In this document: positions 1 to 8,084 of the stretch, in pieces
Numbering within the stretch: the stretch's first letter is position 1
Layout of the letters: the number at the start of each line of letters is the position of its first letter
Assembly (NCBI GenBank): GCA_025349905.2
Contig: MU624959.1
Coordinates: 1-15,896, forward strand
Reading direction: 5' to 3'
Length of the DNA stretch: 15,896 nucleotides
Source: Blastocladiella britannica
Taxonomy: Eukaryota > Blastocladiomycota > Blastocladiomycetes > Blastocladiales > Blastocladiaceae
The notes under the pieces: generated by a model
The model's input: the letters and a program-made list of their open reading frames with translations, nothing else
What the model was told of the DNA's origin: nothing
Databases searched by the model: none
Program-made: the position numbers and the translations under genes

Positions 1-318
1 CCAGTTCCGTCGTCCTTCATTGTGCCGTGGATAGAGCTTTTCGCGCTCTTTCCGATCAAGGTTGCCCCTGCCTTCGAATTGTTGCAACCAGGACGAGATA
101 GTCGGCTGGGACTTGCACAGCAATCGGGCAATCGTGCTTTGGTTCATGCCTTGGAAAAAGTGCATATAGAGGGCGTGGTACTTTGTATTGGCATAGGCGT
201 GACTACGGCCAACAACATCCAGGACCCGGCGACGAGTCGCCGCCACACGGGTTGGTGTCCGTGGAGCGCGGATATCTTGAGTCTGAGGCGAATCTGGGTG
301 GTTATTGGGTGTGGTCAT
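1..318 (-). CDS. Helix-turn-helix protein, probable transposase N-terminus (partial)
   Basis: This is an open frame of 106 codons reading leftward from an ATG at 316-318 and running off the window edge, so only the N-terminus is seen. An in-frame TAA lies three codons upstream and fixes the start. Residues 1-25 are Pro/Thr-rich and polar. Residues about 46-90 form a homeodomain-like helix-turn-helix: a helix around ALYMHFFQGM, then STIARLLCKSQPTISSWLQQ as turn and recognition helix, followed by a basic EGRGNLDRKERE tail. This layout is typical of the DNA-binding end of Tc1/mariner- or IS630-like transposases and also occurs in Pipsqueak-type factors. The DDE catalytic part, if present, would lie beyond base 1. 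No terminal inverted repeat is visible in the window. The HTH call is fairly secure; the transposase assignment is inference. Confidence 0.6.
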   Translation of the reverse strand, partial: MTTPNNHPDSPQTQDIRAPRTPTRVAATRRRVLDVVGRSHAYANTKYHALYMHFFQGMNQSTIARLLCKSQPTISSWLQQFEGRGNLDRKEREKLYPRHNEGRRNW

Positions 319-492
319 GAAATTTTATTGAATGAAAAAGTGCTGGTGAGATTGCTGTTTTTGTTTTGTTCAAAGCGCTTTATTTGTATTCGCGTGTGGG
401 AAATGTTGGACACGCCTGTCACAACCAATCCAGAAATCCAAGGAAATGGGAAGAGCTGAAACAACGTGATCTCGATCCTGTACAGGTATGCC

Positions 493-516
493 AAAAGGAA
501 AGGCAAAAGGAAAGGC
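493..516 (+). repeat. Two-copy 12-bp tandem repeat
   Basis: The unit AAAAGGAAAGGC occurs at 493-504 and again, identical, at 505-516. It is probably a slippage product within the purine-rich intergenic DNA. Confidence 0.85.
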
Positions 517-595
517 AAATCGAGAGCAGGTGGGGTATAAGCCCAGTTGGAAGGTAGAAGAGGGGTTTGGGGTGGGCCAAATTATGACATGGCCC

Positions 596-645
596 GAGGG
601 AGAGGAGAAAAGAAAAAGCAGGAAAAAGAAAAGGAGAGAGAGGAG
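596..645 (+). repeat. Polypurine mirror repeat
   Basis: Apart from a single C at 619, all 50 bases are purines. The 12 bases at 607-618 read outward from the centre as GAAAAAGAAAAG. The 12 bases at 622-633 read outward in the other direction identically, with three bases (619-621) between the arms. Beyond the arms both sides continue as GA-rich purine. Homopurine mirror repeats of this form can fold into intramolecular triplex (H-DNA); whether this one does so is inference. Confidence 0.7.
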
Positions 646-905
646 CGACAGCCAAAAATCCGCTGGAAAAATGTTTTGCAAGTCCACTGGAAAAGGTGAT
701 CAAGTCCGATTCCTGAGGAAAATGAAGGAAAAATCCAGGGGAATCCAGGAGCGGCAACGGCTTTGACCAGGCAACAATCCAAAGGAAAAAGCTTGGCGGA
801 TTCTGGGTGACGTTCCAGTTTCCTGCGGATAGTACCTTGCACTGAAAATCCTGAAGCTTTTTGACTGTTCTCCGCCGGATTTTGTTCAGACTCTCCCCAG
901 CCGGG

Positions 906-936
906 AAATGCAAATGCAAATGCAAAAAAAAAAAAA
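906..936 (+). repeat. Triple AAATGC repeat followed by A13
   Basis: AAATGC is repeated three times (906-911, 912-917, 918-923) and followed by 13 A residues (924-936). It lies within 40 bp of the 3' end of the CEP76-like gene, so on that gene's strand it reads T13 followed by GCATTT repeats just past the stop. It could be part of the 3' UTR, but no AATAAA is seen. Confidence 0.8.
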
Positions 937-944
937 CCATATTG

Positions 945-3900
945 TTAAACTATCCTCGTGATGACGCCAACCCCTACCCACACCGATCCAGCGCCGAACG
1001 GGTAGCTGAATGATTCGAGTGCAAGTGCGAGCGCGCATCCCGGATCGCTGCAGTCTACGAGCCCATGCTTGACTACATAAAATGGAAAATGAGGAGCGGG
1101 GATCAGCCAAATAGAAATGTGAAAACGTACCAAGAAGATGCAAGATCGACACAGCCGCCACGCGTCCCTTGAGCTTGAGCACATAGTAATGCATAGCGCA
1201 CCCCCTTGGAATCTCGGGCCCATACGATGCGGCTGCCGCCACGTTTCCTCGGAGCATGGCCGCAACAGCAAGCGAGCTTCCCGTCGCTGCTGGCTGGAAC
1301 ATGTCAGCCGCCAACGCTGCCGAGGCCTCGGCGACGGTTGGGTGAAGAAGCGAATCCACTTCGTGCGCTTCAAACTTGGGCAACTGGTCCTGTAACCACT
1401 TGGACGTGCCGCGGTGGTATTGCGTGGTGCACAGCAGCTGGTTCTTGCGGTACGCTTGCACCAGTTTGCCCAGAGATTTCAGAGTGGATCGGGATGACGG
1501 CACGATGCTGAGGAGCGGGTCGTGGAGCGAGTACGGGTACGTGTCTATTCCACTTTCGCTATAAGATCAGAACTGATCATCCTCGGAAGTAATATTGAAA
1601 AAAATCGTACAAATACAGGACATGAGCTGCTTGGTCTCAGGCGCAGATTGGCTAGTGGCGAACGGGAGCCACGCTTGCGGATTATTCAAGTCCCAGATGT
1701 ACGCAGGTGCCGTGACCATGTCGACCGGCTGCACGTTGAGCCAAATATTGGTATGGTTGCACACCGAGTAAATGCGTTCGAACGCAAACTCGCCCTCGTT
1801 CATGGACGTCCACGACTTGCCCGAGACAACGTCCCATCGCTGCACCTTGTACTGTGCGTTCGCCTGTCGCGCCGCCTCCAACTTGTCGCGCAACAGAAAC
1901 GGCGCATCCTTGCCGTCCAGAACCGACCCAGAACGGCGCATGGCGCTGTTGCTGCCGTTATTGCCAACACCAATGTGGCGAGAGTCGGGTGTCTGATGAT
2001 GATGGTGCTGGTGCTGGTCCTCGGGCGAAATAACGTCAATAGTGACCACCCACACCGCGTGTCGGCCGCGAATAGCACCAAATGCAATGTACGCGTCCGA
2101 TCCGGCCCCGAGAAACAACGAGCACAGCAGCACCGCATGGTCCATGACGCTGCCAAACCCGCGCGCAACCATACTTGCCGGGGTTGCCACTTGCGTGAAC
2201 CGGGACTCGGCAACCGTGACGGGAGTCAAGTACGCGTCGGCCAGCGGCTGCGTGCCGTGGTGCAGCGTGTTGGCGACTGCCGACGGCAGTTTGGACAGCG
2301 CACGGTGCGTCGCGTCCGAGAGCGGGGTCCATGGCGAGTAACAGGGGATGTGGGCCACGTACCGCGCGAGCTCGTGCCGGGACGGTTTCTCTTGCGGCTG
2401 ATTTGGGAGTTTGAGGGGTCTCAAAAAGCATGTCAGGGGCCGAAATGTGTTGCTTTCGTCCAGAGCCAGGATCGCAAAGTTGCGGCGCGGGAACAGTTGC
2501 CGGGTCGTGTCCATGATGGTCATGTAGTAGTTCCAGAAGCTTGACTGTTGAAATTTTTGGTCAGTGACTTTTCATTGGTGGAATAAATGATGGGGGCACG
2601 TACTGCACTTGCATGTTGCTCCATGGACTTGAGGTACTCTTTAAAATTGCCATCGGGTCCTTCCTCGTCCGAATCGTCGGAATCCGGGTCCGCGCTTGGC
2701 ACCGCTGTTGTCGCACGGGAATCCTTTCCCTTTTTGTGAGACGATGGCTGTTCTCATAATGTTTTGACGTCAGAATACTGACCCACCAAAGACGTGAAAA
2801 AGAAAAAGGAAAGAAACCTCTGGTGCGGCAGGCGAAAGATCCTTTCTCACCTTGTCCGGGTACTTGCGCAACCACACGTCCTCGGTCCGCGGACACACGT
2901 CCAGTACCTTGGCAATTGCGCCGCGCTCTTGCGTGTGATCCGTCGCATGCAAGTTGAGCGTGATGCTCCCCTGGCTGCCGCGAATCGGGTTGATCTCCGA
3001 GTCCAGCGGGACGAGTTTGACCGACAGTTCGTATGGTTTCTGCACCGCCATGAGCACTTGGATCAGCGGAACGCTACCAATAGCCAGGGTTTCGAAATGG
3101 ACCACGGGACCCATGTTGTGCAGATCGCAAATCTCCAGCACGATATCGTGGGTCGAGATCCAGTTGACCACGTCGTGAATTTCGCCCGGTGGAATCACAA
3201 TGGGAAACGTGAGTTCCTGGTCCCACATGGGCCGGGTGGTGCCCAGGATCGCCGACGTCTGCTTGACGGCGCCCGCGATCGTCACTCGCACAAACGGGTC
3301 AATGGTCGCGTACGAGACTGCGGCATTGGGCCGCCGTTTGGCCCGTGCAAACCGTTCGAGCCCGCGGGCCTCAATGATCCGGATCGTCAATGTACGCTGC
3401 AAGAATAAATAATCGGTGACCAGCCCAGTCTCGGCCATGGCCCGCGTGAGCGCGTCGCCCGAGGACCACAGCGACTCGGGGTCGTCGAGGTTCAGGAACG
3501 TGAGGAAATCGAGCTCGGACGATGCGCGGGCCAGCGCCGCCAATAAAAACGACGATCCGGCCGGATGGTCCAGCTGGAAACCGAGCGCCTGGGCGAGCTC
3601 CTTGAGTTGCGCAGAGACTGCCGGCGGTCCTGCCTGAGGCGAGTGGGACAAGGTGGAGCTTCCAGCAGCGGCTGCAGTGGGCGTGAGTGATTGCCGCGAA
3701 GATTGGACGCTCCGGCGAGTGTGCGGTGACATATCAGGCGACACCTGGCTTGTAGTGGCAGCAGCTGGTCGTTGCACGAGAAATGCGTTTCGTTGGGCAA
3801 ACAGCCGTCGCGCTCCCTCGCGCTTAATGTCCAGTGTCACCTTATAGTCGGCCAGGAACTCGATAAAGTCCACGAAATCGAGCGATCCAGTGCACGACGA

Positions 3901-4451
3901 GTCGTAGCGCAGCACGATGCTGCGGGCCACCTCATACGACATGGCAGGTCCAAATCGAGGCTGTACATTATTTCAAGTCAGTTTCTCCACTTGATCTCTC
4001 CGTTTGGAAAACCAAAAAATGTTACCATGAGGAGCTGCAATTCGCGCGGAGACAATTTATAAATGGACCGCAATTGCAGATCAGAGACCGGGCTCTGCGG
4101 ATCGACGGTGGTCGTGTGCATATCGACATCGGTTGGTGCTTTACCTTGCATGCGCAACGACGACGCCTTACTTGGCGATTGCTGGCCGGTGGCATCTCCG
4201 CTGTGCATGGAACTGGCACCATCAAGAACAAACAGGGCAGCGGCAGTGGACATGGCGGCGGCATTGGAGGCGCTATGGACGTTCGAGTTTGATGGGAAGA
4301 TCCCAATGGACGTTGCTGGAGATAGCGCCATGGCTCCGCGCGGCGTGGCATGGTTGATGTGGGCTTTTAACCGCTCGACCACTGCATCTTCGGCGTGTTG
4401 CACGAAAATGAAGCGAAACCGCCGCAGTTGCAGCTCTGAAAAGTTGGACAT
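945..4451 (-). CDS. CEP76: CEP76-like centriolar protein with C2 and transglutaminase-like domains
   Basis: I place six exons at 4451-4026, 3960-2851, 2747-2604, 2544-1611, 1544-1131 and 1072-945 (TAA), giving 1051 residues. Residues 149-178 form an EF-hand-like helix-loop-helix (loop 162-173). Residues 332-483 are a C2 domain ending in a SITLNLHA strand. From about 580 comes the transglutaminase-like fold, with the signature DHAVLLCSLFLGAGSDAY near 695, a conserved His at 722 in GRHAVWVV, RWDVVSG near 798, and NHTNIWLNVQP before a WDLNNPQAW segment. The last exon ends in FSYPFGAGSVWVGVGVI, resembling the CEP76 C-terminus. As I recall, CEP76 restrains centriole duplication; CC2D2A is the nearest alternative family. 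The protein is longer than human CEP76 (about 660 residues), with low-complexity linkers. Two splice sites are uncertain: the intron 2 donor (2850, or 2817 in the same phase) and the intron 4 acceptor (1545 is preferred over 1559 because of phase and the distance from CTGAT). Confidence 0.75.
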
Positions 4452-4614
4452 GTTTAATTTGATTGGAAAGAGATGGGAAATCCACCCATTTCACATCACT
4501 TGAATTTGAGAAAAACAAAGATAACAAAAGCAATTGAGTATTGAGTGGCAATGGGCAAAGTGAAACAGTATATCAGGATCGCGCGCAGCACGACCACAGG
4601 GTCCCATCCACTAC
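4452..4614. other. Short spacer between the subtilase stop and the CEP76-like start
   Basis: Only 163 bp separate the stop of the leftward subtilase from the ATG of the leftward CEP76-like gene. The interval must hold both the protease 3' end and the downstream gene's promoter. It is A/T-rich compared with the genes. Its tightness also limits how far upstream the CEP76-like start could lie. Confidence 0.6.
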
Positions 4615-6061
4615 TTAGCACCACCACGCCCACCAGGGGCAGGTGTCGGTCGGGGTCGGGGTGGCCGTTGACGTGGACTTGGTGGTGGTCTTGGTGGTGG
4701 ACTTGGTGGTGGTCGACGAGGACTTGGTGGTGGTCGAGGATTTGGTGGTGGTCGAGGTGGTCTTGGTCGACGAGGCAGTGGTGGTCGACGAGGTGGACGC
4801 GGAGCCAATCACGGCGTTGAAGAGCAGCTTGTTGGGCGAGCCGTTTCCGGGGTCCGAGACCTTACCGGCGGTGGCGCCGTTGACGATCGCAGCCTTGACC
4901 TGGGCGGGGGTGAGCGACGGGTTCTGCGACAAGACGATCGCGGCAACACCGGCAACGTGCGGGGTGGCCATCGACGTGCCGTCCATCGACTGCGAGCCGC
5001 CTCCGGGCTTGGCCGACAGAATGTTGACGCCGGGCGCAAAGATCGAGAGGCACTTGCCCGTGTCCGAGAAGTACGCGCGAGTGTCGGTGTCGTCGGTGGC
5101 GCCCACAACAATGGCCTCGGCCACGCCCGACGGCGAGCCCGTGCACGCGTCGGCCTGCTGGTCCTGGGTCGAGTCGTTACCGGCGGCCACAGCGAACGTA
5201 ACACCGCCGGCAATCGCCGCCTTGACCGCCTGGTCGAGGGTGTCGGACTTGCCGCCGCCCAGCGACATGGAGATGACCCCCGGCTTGCCCGAGGACTTGG
5301 CAGCGTTGGCGGCCCAGTTGATTCCGGCAATCACGTCAGCGTCCGAGCCCGAGCCCTGAGCGTCCAGCACCTTGACCGCAACCAGCTTGACCTTCTTGGC
5401 AATGCCGAACGTCTTGCCGCCAATGGTACCGGCGCAGTGGGTGCCGTGGTCGTTGTCGTCCTTGCTGGCGCAGCCCGAGCACGCGGTGTTGCCCCAGGTG
5501 GCGCGGCCTTCAAACTCGGGGTGCGTCACGTCAATGCCAGTGTCAACCACGTACACGGTCACGCCCGAGCCGGCGGCATCGGGGTAGTTGTACGCCTGGT
5601 TCAAATCCAAGTTGCGCTCGCCTGCGCGGACCAGACCCCACGACGGAGGGTTGGGCTGCGACCCGAGGGCCTTCATCTCGACGGCGGGCTATTCCAAGTT
5701 TTTTTGAGTTCAGATCCATCCTTCTCTTTGACCTTGTTGATTAAATGTATTGAAAACATACATGAACCGAGGCAACGTTGGGATCCGCCTTAAGAGCGGC
5801 CACGGCGGCAGCAGAGAACTTGCCCGAGTAACCGTTGAACGAGCCGATCGAGTACTCGTGGTGCACCTCCGACTTGATGGAGATGGTGCCAGAGATGTGA
5901 GGCTGGGCGTTGATCTTGGCCACAGTGGAGTGAACCGCGTCGCGGTGAGTCGACGCCGAGACACCGGACTTGAGCACAACCGTGTACTTGTTGGCAATGT
6001 CGGCCGCGAGAGCAACCTGGATCAGAGCGAGGGCAGCGAGGATGGAGAATGCCTTGGCCAT
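4615..6061 (-). CDS. Secreted subtilisin-like serine protease (S8, proteinase K type)
   Basis: Two exons, 6061-5762 and 5688-4615 (TAA), encode 457 residues. The 73-bp intron runs from GTATGT to ATAG in phase 0. The start is chosen because MAKAFSILAALALIQVALA is a clear signal peptide cleaved before ADI. Residues about 25-100 are an I9 inhibitor propeptide (KYTVVLKSG, then HHEYSIGSFNGYSGKF). Mature-like sequence begins near NPPSWGL (about 113). The catalytic triad is Asp149 (VVDTGID), His181 (DHGTHCAGT) and Ser339 (DGTSMATPHVAG); Asn271 in AAGND is the oxyanion residue. All four are present, so the enzyme should be an active endopeptidase. Residues about 398-446 form a Thr/Ser/Lys stalk, probably O-glycosylated, ending in the unusual cap CPWWAWWC. 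Secreted subtilases of this type digest host or substrate protein in saprobic and parasitic fungi. Confidence 0.95.
4651..4791 (-). repeat. Thr/Ser/Lys-repeat coding tract in the subtilase tail
   Basis: A run of repeating ACC-ACC-AAG-TCC-like codons encodes short TTK/TTTKS units at about residues 400-446. On the + strand it appears as imperfect GGTGGTCGTGGTC/TTGGTGG repeats. It forms the low-complexity stalk between the protease domain and the terminal Trp/Cys cap. Such tracts change length readily by slippage. Confidence 0.8.
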
Positions 6062-6516
6062 TGTTGTTTGTTTATTGGAACTTCTATTGTGTAATGTGGG
6101 TGCGTACGAGAAAAAAAAAGTGGAAGCCGGGGACCACCTCCTATTTGTACCGATGGCCCTCTTGTCGCGGGACTTGGCGAAAAACACTTGTCTTGCTCTT
6201 GCTCAGGATTCCATCACTGCGAATTCGTGCTCTGGTTTCGGATCCAAAAGTCAGGTGGCGTAAACAACGAAAATCACAATCACGAGTCTGCGAACGCAAT
6301 CGCGGGGCAACACACGACTTTGTTTCACGAATGCAAGATCACTGCGCTCGTGTCGCCCTAGTGGGCCGGAAAGAAGTATGGATCCTATATCAGGGCGTAC
6401 CGACCGACCCAATATGCACCTTGGCAACGGGATTGCGGGCCAAGAGTCAAGATTGATGGTCGCGGTCATGGGATGAGTGAGCTTTGGAGTCAAACATTTT
6501 TCAAAGCATCAAAAAA
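6062..6516. promoter_or_regulatory. Divergent promoter interval between subtilase and MED18
   Basis: This 455-bp region lies between two start codons pointing away from each other, so it should carry both promoters and 5' UTRs. Both ATGs have an A at -3: CAACAATGG for the protease and AAAAAATGC for MED18. A CCAAT pentamer sits at 6409-6413, about 100 bp before the MED18 ATG, and a CTATAT run lies near 6385. Neither is strong enough to call as a functional element. No tRNA or coding segment was seen. Confidence 0.5.
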
Positions 6517-7828
6517 ATGCCCAGTAGCAACGCTATCCTGGCCCCCGAGGCCCTCAAGCAGGGCATCTTTGAGGCTCACCACCGCGTCACGGGTGCTGGA
6601 AATGTGCTGGCCCCTGCAACCTTCCCTGCGGCCGCTGCTAACACGCCTGGCCCTGCTGGTGCCGCATCAGCGACAGCACCACCACCACCCTTGCCCGCGG
6701 CAGCAACGACAACGGCAACGACGCGCGGACAACAACACCCGGCTTTACCCAGCGAGTTTCGCCAGGCGTATGGTTACGGCGCGGTCGACGATACGCGCCT
6801 CGAGCTGCTGCTGGACCGGCTCGCGGCCGCGGCGCCCGAATCATTGGGCCCAACATTTTACCCGCGCGACGCGTCACTGACCCCGCGCGAGGCCGTACGC
6901 CGCGCCACCGCCTACACGCTTCTGGAAACGCTGTGGGTGCCTGCCGCCGAAACACCGTCGGCCGCGCGTGAGTCGCGAAACCGGGATCTGGTGCTGCGTC
7001 TAGTGGGTGTGGTCGGCGGGCCCGACTTGCTCGACACGGTAGTCGCGTTGCGCGCCGAGCGCGTGGCCGTGACTGCTCGTCGCGTTCCATCATCGGATGC
7101 CATGGAAGTGGACGGTGAGCCACTAGCGTTGCCGGCCATGCCCACGCCAGAGACGCACCGAGGTGCCGGTACCATTGACTTGAGCGATCCCGCAATCAAG
7201 TGGGTGCTGGTGCACGAGGGCCGGCCCGAGCCAAGGACCGCCAGTGAGCCGCTTGATCACCGGCGAGTGCGCGCCGTCCCACTTGGCCCACTTGGCAGTG
7301 ATCTCGACTGCTGCAGCTGCCCTGCCTCGTGGAAGGAAGCGAGCGAGTGGGTGCAGGATCTTGGCTACCAGTATTGTTTATTTTCTCCTTTTTCCATTTT
7401 ATGTAATTGACGATTACTAATAATAGACGAGTATCTGCCCTGGCCCGCCGCGGGTACGCTTTTTTCCAGCGTGATCTGGCCGTCATGACCATTTTCAAAG
7501 TGTGCGAGGTATGTTGGTAATTTGTCTAGTCTCAAAAACAACTGTATTCACTCAACAAAAAACAAAAAAAAAAACACAATAGCTCAACGACCTGACGCCA
7601 GTCACGACCAAAATCCCACTCATGGCGCTAATTCCGCGCAGCGAGTGCAACGCATTCCACATGATCGAGGTCACGACACTGCCAGCGCGTACGAGTAGTA
7701 AAGCACCTGGTGGAGCATTGGCAGTGCAAGCAAGGCAGTGGGCCGAGCAGATGGTGGGCGGGCTGGGCACGATTGCGGGCGACGTGGACCCGCTGGCGAT
7801 GCGGGATCGTGTACCATACCGCACTTGA
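6517..7828 (+). CDS. MED18: Mediator complex subunit 18
   Basis: Three exons, 6517-7370, 7427-7508 and 7583-7828 (TGA), encode 393 residues. Intron 1 (56 bp) has a TACTAA branch site at 7415-7420; intron 2 is 74 bp; phases match at both junctions. MED18 sits in the Mediator head with MED20 and contacts RNA polymerase II. The family signature is seen in DDTRLELLLDRL followed by PTFYPRD (about 91-118), in IKWVLVHEGRPEP (around 225), in WVQDLGYQ across the first junction into RRGYAFFQRDLAVMTIFKV, and in the C-terminal FHMIEVTTL followed by QWAEQMVGGL. All are in the order found in animal MED18. It is nearly twice the length of human MED18 (about 208 residues), mainly from an Ala/Pro/Thr-rich stretch at 30-75 and an extended middle. 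The ATG at 6517 is the first ATG in this frame upstream of the conserved part. Confidence 0.85.
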
Positions 7829-8084
7829 GTTTAATAGGTGGATTCACTCCCGCCACATGGCCGTTTCAAAAAAAATTAGGCGCTGTCCCCTGGGCGTAAC
7901 TCTTTCGAAGAAGTTATTCCCCTTCGCTATTGGACTCGCCTGAGCACAGTACTGCTCGTCCCGCTCCCTTCTTGCAGATACCAAACGTAGTGGTTGGTTT
8001 TGGTTGGCCCAAGCAAGCACCAAATACGAACCCCTCCAATACAAATCCAACTAAAGGCGCCTTCCTTCCTCATTAAATACTGAG
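7829..8084. promoter_or_regulatory. Spacer between MED18 and the MADS-box gene
   Basis: This 256-bp interval holds the MED18 3' end and the upstream region of the MADS-box gene, both on the + strand. It has a TTGGTTTTGGTTGG run near 7990-8010 and a C/T-rich stretch before the ATG. I see no AATAAA after the MED18 stop and no definite promoter motif. Confidence 0.4.

Larger units (their letters stand above)
319..944. other. Gene-free, purine-rich intergenic interval
   Basis: No convincing gene lies here. The interval holds the upstream region of the leftward helix-turn-helix gene and the 3' flank of the CEP76-like gene, whose stop is at 945-947. The + strand is strikingly purine-rich from about 488 to 760. 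It contains a 12-bp tandem duplication (493-516), a polypurine mirror repeat (596-645), and three copies of AAATGC followed by 13 A (906-936). Reading frames through it translate into Lys/Arg/Glu/Gly-biased strings that mirror the base composition, and their opposite-strand counterparts give Phe/Leu/Ser strings. Neither shows a domain. Confidence 0.6.

Noticed and set aside
488..766. 92-codon Lys/Arg/Glu-rich frame
   Set aside because: Its composition simply reflects the purine-rich DNA. It has no domain and no supporting splice or codon signal.
906..923. ATGCAAAT octamer-like repeats as transcription-factor sites
   Set aside because: They are a simple 6-bp tandem repeat just beyond a gene's 3' end; nothing else suggests a regulatory site.
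1522..2544. 340-codon rightward frame
   Set aside because: It lies antisense to the CEP76-like exons, has Arg/Val/His-biased composition typical of GC-rich shadow frames, and shows no domain.
945..4451. CC2D2A as the identity of the C2+TGL gene
   Set aside because: CC2D2A shares the C2/TGL layout and the final aromatic strand, but the LLCSLFLG, HAVWVVT and NVQP...WDLNNPQAW blocks resemble CEP76 more. It is kept as the alternative; a reciprocal search would decide.
4651..4791. GGTGGTCGTGGTC-like repeats considered as a CRISPR-type or satellite array
   Set aside because: The units are irregular, have no unique spacers, and stay in frame with the protease coding sequence as a Thr/Ser/Lys stalk.
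4643..5793. Long rightward frames (238 and 278 codons) over the subtilase
   Set aside because: They are antisense to a clear S8 protease with an intact catalytic triad. The Val/Asp/Leu-rich start comes from reading the Thr/Lys repeat backwards.
6484..6516. In-frame extension of MED18 upstream of 6517
   Set aside because: The extension begins at a TTG, not an ATG. The first ATG in frame is at 6517 in a good AAAAAATG context.
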